From: Bacillota bacterium
Lineage (GTDB): Bacteria; Bacillota; Clostridia; Lachnospirales; Lachnospiraceae
Assembly: GCA_023415055.1 (NCBI GenBank)
Contig: JAEZLZ010000020.1
Coordinates: 50,613 to 114,612 of the forward strand
Direction: 5' to 3'
Length of the DNA stretch: 64,000 bases
In this document: piece by piece, positions 15,481 to 23,781 of the stretch
How positions within the stretch are numbered: the first letter of the stretch is position 1
Layout of the letters: every line of letters starts with the position of its first letter
Program-made: the position numbers and the translations under genes
The notes under the pieces: generated by a model
Databases searched by the model: none
What the model saw: only the letters and a program-made list of their open reading frames with translations
What the model was told of the DNA's origin: nothing

Positions 15481-16807
15481 CCAAAGTATTGACAAGATAA
15501 ATTGGCAGAGAGATAAACACATGGTATAGGTCATCTTCATAATATGTTTTCATTTCACCTGAATGTTGTTTAATTATTTCTTGACAATTAATCAATCCCA
15601 CACCATGACTATCAAAATGCTCATTACTTAGTACATAATTCTCTCCGGATATGTTTACGGTTTTATCAGTCAAAATCACTGTATATTTTAATGGAAGGCT
15701 TTTAACAGCATATTTTATTACATTTCCCTCCAGGTTATTAAAAACTCGGTGTATCTGCATTGTATCAACCTTAAGGAAGAACTCTTCCTTTAAATCATAA
15801 ACCAGTATAATCTGGTACCCCTTATCCCTTAACCCTTCTTCCATGCCATCAAGGATATATCGAATAAAATCATTCCCTATCACAATTTCATAATTATATT
15901 GATAATTTATATTCTTTTTGAGAAAGTGAGTAAATAAATTGTCTACCAGCCCATTGATAAGGATTGTTCTGCCCTTGATTTTTCCAAGATATCGTTTCAG
16001 CTCATCTGAGCCGGAGTATTTACCTTCCATAATCAGATCAATATAACTATTTACAATTGTTAATGGTGTTTTAATATCATGGGAGATTGAAGTTACTAGT
16101 TCATAATTTTTATTAAAAAGATTTTCATCTTCTTTTCGTTGGTTATTCAACTCTTTACTCATGCGATTTATCGAATCTGCTAATTCAGTAATCTCATCAT
16201 TTCTTTTTGATTGTATGACATAAGTAAGATTTCCTCCCTCCAAAATCTGAATTCCCTTTTTTATATCTAAGATATCAGTAACCAGTTTCTTAAATTCTCG
16301 TAATATCGCTATGACGAATATCAGTATACAGATAAGCCCGATTAAGTAATCTACTTTTTGCTCAATTCTCTGAATATAAAGAATTGTAATATACATGGTA
16401 GCCTCTCCATCGTTAAACTCAATTGTATTAAAAAAATCCTTAACCGGTTCATAATAAATATAGGACACCTTCGGAGTGATTCGTACAATGTAATCAAGAG
16501 AATCGTAAATTACCCGGTTATTCTCGACCAGTTTCATATGCATTAAGTTCTGTTTTTTATCCCAAGACTTAATCGAATTAACATCTCTAATCGATATATT
16601 ATTTTCCGTAACATATTCTTGAAAATCTGCTGCAGTCGCATCTATTTGCTCTTTATATTGATTGATTTCTACACTCATATGATCAATATAAAAAACTGTA
16701 CTATTAATTAATATTACATAAATAAAAATACTTATGAGACCAGCTGATATCACCCGAAACAGCAGTTTTAACTCAAGCTTAGAAAATCTTATTCGTCTCA
16801 CCCACAT
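15473..16807 (-). CDS. Membrane sensor histidine kinase with a shortened ATP-binding domain
   Basis: A 444-residue kinase. TM1 lies near residues 17-40 (VISAGLISIFIYVILI) and TM2 near 160-180 (YLIGLICILIFVIAIL), with an extracellular region between. A HAMP domain (IQILEGGNLTYVIQSKRNDEI) follows, then the phosphoacceptor His in TSISHDIKTPLTIVNSYIDLI. The N-box is VFNNLEGNVIKYA. The usual DxGxG box is not evident and the lid is short: VNISGENYVLSNEHFDSHGVGL leads straight to the final G-box. It overlaps the response regulator by 29 bp and is last of a five-gene operon. Confidence 0.9.
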   Translation of the reverse strand: MWVRRIRFSKLELKLLFRVISAGLISIFIYVILINSTVFYIDHMSVEINQYKEQIDATAADFQEYVTENNISIRDVNSIKSWDKKQNLMHMKLVENNRVIYDSLDYIVRITPKVSYIYYEPVKDFFNTIEFNDGEATMYITILYIQRIEQKVDYLIGLICILIFVIAILREFKKLVTDILDIKKGIQILEGGNLTYVIQSKRNDEITELADSINRMSKELNNQRKEDENLFNKNYELVTSISHDIKTPLTIVNSYIDLIMEGKYSGSDELKRYLGKIKGRTILINGLVDNLFTHFLKKNINYQYNYEIVIGNDFIRYILDGMEEGLRDKGYQIILVYDLKEEFFLKVDTMQIHRVFNNLEGNVIKYAVKSLPLKYTVILTDKTVNISGENYVLSNEHFDSHGVGLINCQEIIKQHSGEMKTYYEDDLYHVFISLPIYLVNTLDG

Positions 16808-17495
16808 AATAACCTCTTCCCCACATACTTTTCAGATTTTGTGGATTTTTTGGGTCTTTCTCAATCTTTTTTCTTAAATTGCTGATGTGTACTACTATTG
16901 TGTTGTTATCAATATAGGTATACTCTTGATCCCAAATAGATTCATACAGATTTTGAACCGAAAAAACCTTATTTGGATATTTCATCATTAATCTTAGTAG
17001 TTCATATTCAATCGGAGTAAGTGTGATTACATTATTGTCCACTGTTACAGCTTTCGTATTTTCATTTAATATAATGTTGTCAATTTTGTAAATATTGCTC
17101 TCAGCTCTACTCTTTATTTGGTATTGATAGCATCGCCTAAGTAAGGCTTTCACTCGAAATAGTAATTCGGCATTCGAAAAGGGTTTCACTAAATAGTCAT
17201 CTCCACCGGCAGAAAAACCAATCGCTTTATCAGATTCCAGCGTCTTTGCAGTTAAAAAAAGAATCGGTACGACGGAATTATTACGGATTTCATTACATGC
17301 TTGAAAGCCATTTTTTAATGGCATACTTACATCAAGTATAATCAGGTCAATATCTTCCTTAGCTAATTCGATTGCTTGTACCCCATCGGAGGCCATAATA
17401 ACATCAAATCCTTCTGCCTTAAGGAGAATCTCCAGAATCTCACGAATATCTTCTTCATCATCCGCAACTAAGATTTTTATCTTATTTTCTTTCAC
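16779..17495 (-). CDS. OmpR/PhoB-family response regulator
   Basis: A 238-residue two-domain regulator. The receiver has the acidic pair VADDEEDIREIL, the phosphorylated Asp in LIILDVSMPLKNG, the Thr of FLTAKT and the Lys of YLVKPFSNAEL. The C-terminal winged helix contains LTPIEYELLRLMMKYPNKVFS and VVHISNLRKKIE. GTG 17495 (VKENKIKILV) is chosen because AGAGGTG lies 6 bases upstream; it overlaps the flippase-like gene by 14 bp. It probably controls its own operon together with the kinase, and direct TTAAG repeats at 20342-20356 are a candidate site. Confidence 0.93.
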   Translation of the reverse strand: MKENKIKILVADDEEDIREILEILLKAEGFDVIMASDGVQAIELAKEDIDLIILDVSMPLKNGFQACNEIRNNSVVPILFLTAKTLESDKAIGFSAGGDDYLVKPFSNAELLFRVKALLRRCYQYQIKSRAESNIYKIDNIILNENTKAVTVDNNVITLTPIEYELLRLMMKYPNKVFSVQNLYESIWDQEYTYIDNNTIVVHISNLRKKIEKDPKNPQNLKSMWGRGYYVGETNKIF

Positions 17496-18543
17496 AGTTA
17501 TCACCTCTGCTATCCTGCTTTGCAATTCGTATATGTGTTGCCATTGTTAATAAAAAGCATAAAATTAAAGGCAGATAAAAGCTTAAAACTCTATGAATCA
17601 ACATAGCTGATATTATAGCATTTTTCTGAAAAAACATATCATAGATCTGTAAAAAGCCTCCTTGTGATATTCCTTCTGCACCTGGTAGAGGAATCGCAGA
17701 GACCGAAATAGTTAATAAAGATTGGCATGTAATTAAATCAATTATATGAAAAGTATTATATCCCATACATCGATAAACAAGAGCTGGGATCAGTGTTAAA
17801 GAAAGCATTTGTATCATTGTAACGAATAATACTTTAAAAAACAATACCGGATATTGCTTCAATATCATCACTTTTTCACGGTAAGAGCTAATCCCCTTTT
17901 CCATTTTATCTTCAAACTTATTAGTCCTATTATTAAAGTGAAGTTTACTCAGCAGTATAGTAATAAAATGAATTATGCGCGGAGGCCAATTATTAGAAAA
18001 CATCAATAAGGATAGTAAAAATATAACAGTTGTGTTAACAACGAAACCAAATACAAATAAATAAGGTATTCGATGAAGGAAATAAAGAAATATTGAAAAA
18101 CGCATGCAGGACATTACAATTCCTATCAATATCATACTGATTTGATACACAAATACTATATAAAATATCGTAAGAGAAGACATCGGTACCGATATTTTGT
18201 CCTTTCTCATATAATAAATTTGTGCTGGTTGACCGCCACTGGCGGAAGGAGTAATTGAGCTAAAATAGAACCCGATACCTGAATATTGAATGCATCTATG
18301 TAATGGAATATTCTGTCCGAGTGTCTTCATGATCAAATGAATATTAACCGCCTCACAACATATAAAAAGTAACATCATTGATACTCCTGCAGTAAGATAA
18401 AAGACATTTGCGTTCTTTAATACAGTCCATAAATTATCAAAGGAATATCCTCTCATATAACAGTAAAAAGTAACTCCAATAAGTACGACCAAAAAAAGAA
18501 TCTCAATGATCTGCTTTTTGAGTTTATTCTCTTGATTATGCAT
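17482..18543 (-). CDS. Lysylphosphatidylglycerol synthase TM-region / UPF0104 flippase-like protein
   Basis: A 353-residue polytopic membrane protein with about eight helices and no soluble synthase domain. The family signature is SGIGFYFSSITPSASGGQPAQIYYM; the second conserved region is SVSAIPLPGAEGISQGGF. Members of this fold (MprF TM domain, AglD2-like) are believed to move lipids or lipid-linked sugars across the membrane. It overlaps the deacetylase stop by 8 bp and follows a glycolipid glycosyltransferase, so flipping of a glycolipid is plausible. A start at 18561 (MRNIIIMHNQENK) is also possible. Confidence 0.85.
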   Translation of the reverse strand: MHNQENKLKKQIIEILFLVVLIGVTFYCYMRGYSFDNLWTVLKNANVFYLTAGVSMMLLFICCEAVNIHLIMKTLGQNIPLHRCIQYSGIGFYFSSITPSASGGQPAQIYYMRKDKISVPMSSLTIFYIVFVYQISMILIGIVMSCMRFSIFLYFLHRIPYLFVFGFVVNTTVIFLLSLLMFSNNWPPRIIHFITILLSKLHFNNRTNKFEDKMEKGISSYREKVMILKQYPVLFFKVLFVTMIQMLSLTLIPALVYRCMGYNTFHIIDLITCQSLLTISVSAIPLPGAEGISQGGFLQIYDMFFQKNAIISAMLIHRVLSFYLPLILCFLLTMATHIRIAKQDSRGDNCERK

Positions 18544-19132
18544 TATGATAATATTCCTCAACAGTTACAAATTCGTAACCTTCTTCTTTCAATTTTGGGA
18601 TTATTATCTTTAGCGCATCTATCGTATTGAAGGGTGCACCCTCATCACCTCCGTAATTTTCTCCGCCGTCATGCAGACATATGATAGCTCCATCAAACAC
18701 CTTTTTAAGTAACTGCTTGGCAATCATGTCCGGAGCCTTATTTTTTTTCCAATCACCAACCATGATATCCCATAATATCATTTTGAGATGATTCTTCCTA
18801 ACCAACCTTCTGGTAAAAATATTTCTTGCCCCCCATGGCGGACGGTAAAAGTGAACCTCGCATTCAAGATCTTTCAGATGTGTCAAGCTCTCGTAAAAAT
18901 CTCTTTTCATATAAGAATAGCTGCACAAATAGGCATGCCTGTGTTCGAATGAATGTAGTTCAACATTATGCCCTTCCACCTGCATACGTTTTATTAATTT
19001 TGGATATTGAACTGCTTGTTCCACAACCACAAAAAATGTAGCTTTTGTTCTTGTATCCTTTAATAAATCCAGTACCTTTTGTGTGTATACCGGATTAGGG
19101 CCATCGTCAAAGGTTAATATCAAACGTTTCAT
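18536..19132 (-). CDS. Polysaccharide deacetylase (NodB homology domain)
   Basis: A 198-residue carbohydrate esterase family 4 protein. The catalytic base and metal aspartates are in LILTFDDGPNPVYT. The metal histidines lie in NVELHSFEHRHAYL (H-x3-H). FYRPPWGARN is motif 3 and CLHDGGENYGG contains the late His. There is no signal peptide, unlike secreted peptidoglycan deacetylases, so a lipid-linked sugar on the inner face of the membrane is a candidate substrate. It is 15 bp after the glycosyltransferase gene. Confidence 0.9.
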   Translation of the reverse strand: MKRLILTFDDGPNPVYTQKVLDLLKDTRTKATFFVVVEQAVQYPKLIKRMQVEGHNVELHSFEHRHAYLCSYSYMKRDFYESLTHLKDLECEVHFYRPPWGARNIFTRRLVRKNHLKMILWDIMVGDWKKNKAPDMIAKQLLKKVFDGAIICLHDGGENYGGDEGAPFNTIDALKIIIPKLKEEGYEFVTVEEYYHNA

Positions 19133-19147
19133 AAAAACTTCCCCTTT

Positions 19148-20272
19148 CTATGATATTTCGGCAATATTTCTCTTCTGATTATCACTATACAGCTTATATA
19201 ATTCATTTAAGATGTCATTCAGTATATTAATATTCAATCTTCCTTTTATTTTTTGAATATTTCGTTTATAAAAGTCTAATTGATCTTGCTGTAATAAATC
19301 CATAATGGATGCTGCATTAATCCTACCCTCATAATTGATTACCGTACCTATCTTCATATCCTGAATGAATTGAGCATTATACTTTTCCTGTTGTAACATG
19401 GGTTTCAATACTAAAATTGGTAGATCACTAAAAATCGCTTCAAAGGTTGTAACACCTCCAGGCTTTGTAATTATGGCATCCGCTTGTACCATATAATCAA
19501 AGATATTGTTTACATAACCTAACACCCGAATATTTTGATATCTTCCTCTTAAGTAATTGTATAGCAATTGATTCTTTCCTGTTATTACCGTAAACTCTAA
19601 ATTTGGCAGTTTATTTAAATCATGATAAAAACTATCCTCGATTGGTAGCATTCCTAAACCGCCACCCATAAGTAGAATCTTTTTCTTATAATGTTGATCA
19701 GTACCCTTCCACTCCTTTGCGCCTGTCATAAATTCTGATCTTACCGGAATGCCTGTGACAAAAATCTTGTCAGGAATAACACCCTTCTCGATAAATTTAG
19801 CTTTGACTGTATCCGAACCAACCAGATAGATGTCCGTATTCTTATTTATCCATTCAGAATGACCGGTAATATCCGTCACACAGGTAATTAGGAGTAGATC
19901 GGAGTTATTTTTTTCTTTGTAGACTGACACGATTTGTGAACACAATGGTAGGGTTGAAATGATCAAGTCTGATTTTTTCTCTTCAACATATTTTTCAAAA
20001 TACCGACTAAAATATCGGTATAGTTCAGGCTTTTGATCCGTTTTCATATTTTCCATCAGCCGATATCTTGTGTTATATATTTTAAAACCCTTCTTTACTA
20101 TAATCTCAAAAAAACTATAGTATTGTTTTGCCATCTTGGGCGAGACATAATCGAACCAATCAACTATTTCGATTTCTGTATCCACCCCACTAGCTTGGAT
20201 CTGCTCCTTTATCGCCCTTGCTGCTACCATATGCCCCATTCCGAACTTACCGGTTAATATATCAATTCTCAT
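19148..20272 (-). CDS. Glycosyltransferase, MGDG synthase/UgtP-like (GT28 type)
   Basis: A 374-residue glycosyltransferase. The N-terminal MGDG-synthase domain starts DILTGKFGMGHMVAARAIKE, where the GxGH motif is characteristic, and includes IEIVDWFDYVSP. The C-terminal GT28 domain has ILLMGGGLGMLP, VLGYVNNIFDYMVQADAIIT and KPGGVTTFEAI, which bind the sugar nucleotide. Such enzymes add hexose to diacylglycerol at the cytoplasmic face. It is the first gene of the operon with NodB, a flippase-like protein and a two-component system. A MurG-like function is unlikely given the N-terminal domain. Confidence 0.9.
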   Translation of the reverse strand: MRIDILTGKFGMGHMVAARAIKEQIQASGVDTEIEIVDWFDYVSPKMAKQYYSFFEIIVKKGFKIYNTRYRLMENMKTDQKPELYRYFSRYFEKYVEEKKSDLIISTLPLCSQIVSVYKEKNNSDLLLITCVTDITGHSEWINKNTDIYLVGSDTVKAKFIEKGVIPDKIFVTGIPVRSEFMTGAKEWKGTDQHYKKKILLMGGGLGMLPIEDSFYHDLNKLPNLEFTVITGKNQLLYNYLRGRYQNIRVLGYVNNIFDYMVQADAIITKPGGVTTFEAIFSDLPILVLKPMLQQEKYNAQFIQDMKIGTVINYEGRINAASIMDLLQQDQLDFYKRNIQKIKGRLNINILNDILNELYKLYSDNQKRNIAEIS

Positions 20273-20341
20273 TATCTCACCTCACAAATTCTTCTTTCTT
20301 TCATCATAGCTGAGCTTTATTTAGATTTGATATAGTAAATG

Positions 20342-20356
20342 TTAAGAATTATTAAG
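20342..20356. promoter_or_regulatory. Direct TTAAG repeats upstream of the glycolipid/two-component operon
   Basis: TTAAG (20342-20346) is repeated at 20352-20356 with a 10-bp period, about 70 bp before the first gene. OmpR-class regulators bind direct repeats of about 10-11 bp, and this operon encodes one. The site is short and the region is AT-rich, so chance is possible. Confidence 0.3.
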
Positions 20357-20441
20357 ATAGCAGTATATGGCATTGCTTATTTCGATTAATAATTTCCCCT
20401 TAATTAAAGAAAACATTTAACCAAAAAGAAACATAAAAAAA

Positions 20442-20483
20442 GAACGTGATCCGACGTATTTGATATACTAGCGAATCACGTTC
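20442..20483 (-). terminator. xylA terminator
   Basis: GAACGTGAT (20442-20450) pairs with ATCACGTTC (20475-20483). On the minus strand the hairpin is followed directly by a long T-run (TTCTTTTTTTATG). It lies 16 bp after the xylA stop. Confidence 0.88.
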
Positions 20484-20498
20484 ATAAACATTTCATTA

Positions 20499-21815
20499 TT
20501 ATTTTGTTTCTAAGATATACTGGTTCAGAAGGCTCTCTAACATTTCCTGTCTGCCGGACTTATTAGGTGTTGTGCCATTCTTTAATGCATAAGCCTCTAA
20601 TTCCTTGAAGCCTACCTTGCCTTCCACGATATCCTTACCAAGGCCCTCCTTATAGCTTGCATAACGCTCTGCCTTGAAATTCTCCAATACACCATCCTCA
20701 AGAAGCTTTGCTGCAACCTTCAGACCCTTAGCAAAAGCATCCATACCTGCAATATAAGCATAGAATAAATCGTCATCCTCAAAGGAAGCACGGCGAACCT
20801 TGGAGTCAAAGTTTAAACCGCCCTTATGCAGGCCATCGTTTAATAAGATTTCATACATTGCCAAGGTTGTATCATAGAGGTTGGTAGGGAATTGGTCGGT
20901 ATCCCATCCAAGCATCGGATCACCGGTATTCGCATCTACACTACCAAGCACACCGTTGATTCTGGATATGTTCAACTCGTGCTGGAAGGTATGCTGTGCT
21001 AAGGTAGCATGGTTTGCTTCAATGTTCATCTTGAAGTAATCCTGCAAATTGTACTTTCTTAAGAATGCAAGTACGGTAGCTGCATCGAAATCATACTGAT
21101 GCTTTGTAGGCTCCTTCGGCTTGGGCTCGATTAAGAACTGACCGGTAAAGCCGATCTCCTTAGCATAATCCACAGCCATCTGAAGCAGTCTTGCAAGATT
21201 ATCTAATTCCAGACCGGTATCCGTATTGAGTAAGGTCTCATAGCCTTCGCGACCACCCCAGAATACATAGTTCTCACCGCCTAATTCCTTGGTGATCTCC
21301 ATTGCCTTCTTGATCTGGGCTGCAGCATAAGCGAAAACAGTTGCATTACAAGAGGTTCCAGCGCCATGAACAAACTTGTCATCACCGAATGCATTGGTTG
21401 TACCCCATAAGCATTTGATTCCTGTGCGAGCCATTTCTTCTTTAATAACAGCAACGATTTCATCTAATCTTCTATTTGTCTCTTCCAGAGTAGCTGCTCT
21501 TGGTGCGATATCCTGATCATGGAAGCAGAAGAAGGGAATCTGCATCTTCTCCATAAATTCAAATGCAGAATGAACTCTTTCTTTTGCCTTATTCATAGCA
21601 TCTTCTGTGCTATCCCAGTCGCGGTGCATAGTAGCTCCGCCGAAAGGATCATTACCCATATAAGTCAATGTATGCCAGTAAGACATTGCAAAGCGAAGCT
21701 GCTCCTTCATCGTCTTGCCCATCACTACTTCCTCGGGATTGTAGTACTTAAATGCAAGCGAATTCTTGCTCTGAGGTCCTTCATATTGAATTTTACCAAC
21801 TTTAAAATAAGACAT
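20499..21815 (-). CDS. xylA: Xylose isomerase
   Basis: A 438-residue metal-dependent aldose-ketose isomerase converting D-xylose to D-xylulose. Length and sequence fit the longer class II enzymes: FCFHDQDIAPR carries the catalytic His/Asp, VFWGGREGYETLLNTD the first metal site, IEPKPKEPTKHQYDFD and NIEANHATLAQHTFQHEL the metal ligands, and SVDANTGDPMLGWDTDQFP the last. No xylulokinase is nearby, so it stands alone. AAAGGAGG lies about 8 bases before the ATG. Confidence 0.98.
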   Translation of the reverse strand: MSYFKVGKIQYEGPQSKNSLAFKYYNPEEVVMGKTMKEQLRFAMSYWHTLTYMGNDPFGGATMHRDWDSTEDAMNKAKERVHSAFEFMEKMQIPFFCFHDQDIAPRAATLEETNRRLDEIVAVIKEEMARTGIKCLWGTTNAFGDDKFVHGAGTSCNATVFAYAAAQIKKAMEITKELGGENYVFWGGREGYETLLNTDTGLELDNLARLLQMAVDYAKEIGFTGQFLIEPKPKEPTKHQYDFDAATVLAFLRKYNLQDYFKMNIEANHATLAQHTFQHELNISRINGVLGSVDANTGDPMLGWDTDQFPTNLYDTTLAMYEILLNDGLHKGGLNFDSKVRRASFEDDDLFYAYIAGMDAFAKGLKVAAKLLEDGVLENFKAERYASYKEGLGKDIVEGKVGFKELEAYALKNGTTPNKSGRQEMLESLLNQYILETK

Positions 21816-21918
21816 TTTAATATCCTCCTTTATAAATATATCTCTTTCCTTTTATGTTTGAAGCAGAAAGGCTTTCACCATTCCTGCCTGAAAGAACAGG
21901 AACCTAATTCCTTTTTTT

Positions 21919-21947
21919 ATTATAATGCCTTTTTGTGATTTTGACAA
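21919..21947 (-). promoter_or_regulatory. xylA promoter
   Basis: TTGTCA (21942-21947), a 17-bp spacer and TATAAT (21919-21924) on the minus strand, about 100 bp before the xylA start. No clear XylR or cre operator was recognised beside it. Confidence 0.7.
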
Positions 21948-21980
21948 TAATAATTTGTAAATTAATTAAACTAACTTAAA

Positions 21981-22035
21981 ATCGGTTAGCTTTAAACAAG
22001 CTTAAACTATATTCACTACGCTTATTATATATCAT
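21981..22035 (+). repeat. Dispersed structured repeat, family A, copy 1 (degenerate)
   Basis: Shares the TTCACTACGCTTATTATAT tail and the AGCTTTAAACAAGCTTAAACT core with copy 2, but its stem is less complete and the GATC-rich 5' part is missing. It lies directly upstream of copy 2 between xylA and the PadR gene. Confidence 0.7.
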
Positions 22036-22051
22036 GAAGTAAGTTCATCTT

Positions 22052-22118
22052 CATGATCGTCAGCTCCGATCATATAGCTTTAAGCAAGCTTAAGCTATAT
22101 TCACTACGCTTATTATAA
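22052..22118 (+). repeat. Dispersed structured repeat, family A, copy 2
   Basis: Consists of a 5' box (GATCGTCAGCTCCGATC), a stem-loop (ATAGCTTTAAGC-AA-GCTTAAGCTAT with one bulged base) and a 3' box (TTCACTACGCTTATTATA). The same three-part layout occurs at 26194-26358 and, inverted, at 36714-36784, with compensating stem changes. With copy 1 it fills much of the 470-bp gap between xylA and the PadR gene. Confidence 0.85.
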
Positions 22119-22203
22119 TTAATTCCGATCATAATATTCAGAAGTTTATGATAAAACTCTGATGCAATTATATTTATAGTTTATAATTTATATTACTTTT
22201 CTA

Positions 22204-22233
22204 TTGACATTGTTGTGTGCCATACAGTATAAT
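22204..22233 (+). promoter_or_regulatory. Promoter of the PadR/HAAS unit
   Basis: TTGACA (22204-22209), an 18-bp spacer and TATAAT (22228-22233), about 50 bp before the PadR start. PadR repressors commonly control their own promoter. Confidence 0.75.
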
Positions 22234-22286
22234 AAAATCAACAATAACAGATTACTAAATCTGATTAACATAGTTAGGAGGATTTC

Positions 22287-22649
22287 ATGGCAAAACAGGA
22301 AGAAATAATATCCGGCCTTCTGCTCGAATTAAGACGCGGAACGATTGTACTCAGTGTCCTGAGCCGGTTGTCATCACCGACTTATGGGTATTCCTTAGTG
22401 CAGGAGCTAAGTGATAACGAGATTATGATTGAGGCCAATACCCTATACCCGCTACTTCGGCGTTTGGAGAAGCAGGAGCTGTTAAAAAGTGAATGGGAGA
22501 CTTCGGGAACCAAGCCAAGAAAGTACTATATGTTGACCGAGTTAGGTACAGAAGTGTACCGGCAGTTAAAGCAGGAATGGAATACGATGGTGGAGAATAT
22601 GAATCAATTAATGAAGGAGGATAAGAACCATGATGGATCAATCATATGA
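22287..22649 (+). CDS. PadR-family transcriptional regulator
   Basis: A 120-residue winged-helix regulator. TIVLSVLSRLSSPTYGYSLVQEL and NTLYPLLRRLEKQELLKSEWE are the standard PadR helices and wing. AGTKPRKYYMLTE-like text appears as GTKPRKYYMLTELG. It overlaps the following HAAS-domain gene by 20 bp, the usual PadR-HAAS pairing, in which the regulator controls the membrane partner. AGGAGG precedes the ATG. Confidence 0.93.
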   Translation: MAKQEEIISGLLLELRRGTIVLSVLSRLSSPTYGYSLVQELSDNEIMIEANTLYPLLRRLEKQELLKSEWETSGTKPRKYYMLTELGTEVYRQLKQEWNTMVENMNQLMKEDKNHDGSII

Positions 22650-23700
22650 TTACATTGAGGATATGATAAACCGTTACATCTATCAGGTAACGAAACATTT
22701 AAATCCCGTGACCAGGAAGGATATCGAAAATGAACTTAGAACCTTGATCTATGATATGCTGGAAGAAAAATCTCAGGGAAATACTGCAACGAAGGAGGAT
22801 ATAATCACTGCATTAAAAGAATTGGGCAATCCTTCCATTCTTGCAAAGGAATATCAGGATACTCGAGGCTACCTGATCAGCCCAGAGCTTTTTCCCGCTT
22901 ACCTGTTTGTCCTTAAAATAGTAATCGGTGCAACTTTATTTGGCATGTGCATCGCTACCGTACTAGACTTGATCACCTCCTATCAGAATCTATGGTACAG
23001 TTATATCGGAACCTGGATCTCCAATATGATCAGCAGTGCAGGAATGGCCTTTGCTTTCGTAACGATACTGTTCGCCATTTTTGAGCGTAAAGGTATGAAT
23101 CTGAAGGAGCTCATTCCGGAATGGGATGTGGAGGAGCTTCCTCCCGTACCCGTAAAGGAAGCAGTGATCCCCATTGGAGAACCGATTGTCGGAATCATTT
23201 TTACAATCTTAGGAATGGTGCTGTTCACTTTTGCGCCTCAATTAATCGGCGCTTATTATTTTGATCATGGGTTGATCAATATTCCAGTATTTAATTTAGA
23301 TACCTTAAGAGTTGTACTTCCTCTGTTTTTCATCACGATGGGACTCGGCCTGCTGAAAAACATTTGGGAGCTGATTGACCGCAGATACTCTATCCCCTAT
23401 GCAATCTTTATCTTTATCACCAATACCATCAGCACCATACTTACGATTATCATTTTTACCCGCTTTGATATCTGGAATGTGAATTTCGTTAAGCAGATCA
23501 ATTCAGGCTTCCATCTAAATTTTGCCCCCTCCGCGATTTCTGCCTGGGATCTGATCACTAACAATTTTGTTGCTTTTCTTGTTGTAATCTATCTTCTGGA
23601 GACTATCACAATTATTGTAAAAGCGATAAAATATAATAATCATTTTGATTTCCTTCATTATGTAAAGTCAATAGAACAGCATAGCAACCGCCAAAGATGA
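22630..23700 (+). CDS. HAAS-domain membrane protein
   Basis: A 356-residue protein. The N-terminal 80 residues form the helical HAAS (DUF1700-like) domain: MINRYIYQVTKHLNPVTRKD, then EDIITALKELGNPSILAKEY. About seven hydrophobic helices follow. HAAS proteins are coupled to PadR regulators and are thought to signal or modulate membrane processes; the exact role is unknown. Translation is likely coupled to the overlapping PadR gene. A hairpin follows the stop. Confidence 0.85.
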   Translation: MMDQSYDYIEDMINRYIYQVTKHLNPVTRKDIENELRTLIYDMLEEKSQGNTATKEDIITALKELGNPSILAKEYQDTRGYLISPELFPAYLFVLKIVIGATLFGMCIATVLDLITSYQNLWYSYIGTWISNMISSAGMAFAFVTILFAIFERKGMNLKELIPEWDVEELPPVPVKEAVIPIGEPIVGIIFTILGMVLFTFAPQLIGAYYFDHGLINIPVFNLDTLRVVLPLFFITMGLGLLKNIWELIDRRYSIPYAIFIFITNTISTILTIIIFTRFDIWNVNFVKQINSGFHLNFAPSAISAWDLITNNFVAFLVVIYLLETITIIVKAIKYNNHFDFLHYVKSIEQHSNRQR

Positions 23701-23706
23701 CCAAAA

Positions 23707-23753
23707 AGGCTTTTGCGTTACAATTTCTATTTCGGATTGTAACGTAAAAGCCT
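23707..23753. terminator. Convergent terminator between HAAS and subtilase genes
   Basis: An 18-bp stem with one G-T pair (23707-23724 with 23736-23753) and an 11-base loop. On the minus strand it is followed by TTTTT, so it is a clear terminator for the subtilase gene. It may also stop transcription from the left. Confidence 0.88.
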
Positions 23754-23781
23754 ATATTAATGTGTTACTTACTCATATCAT

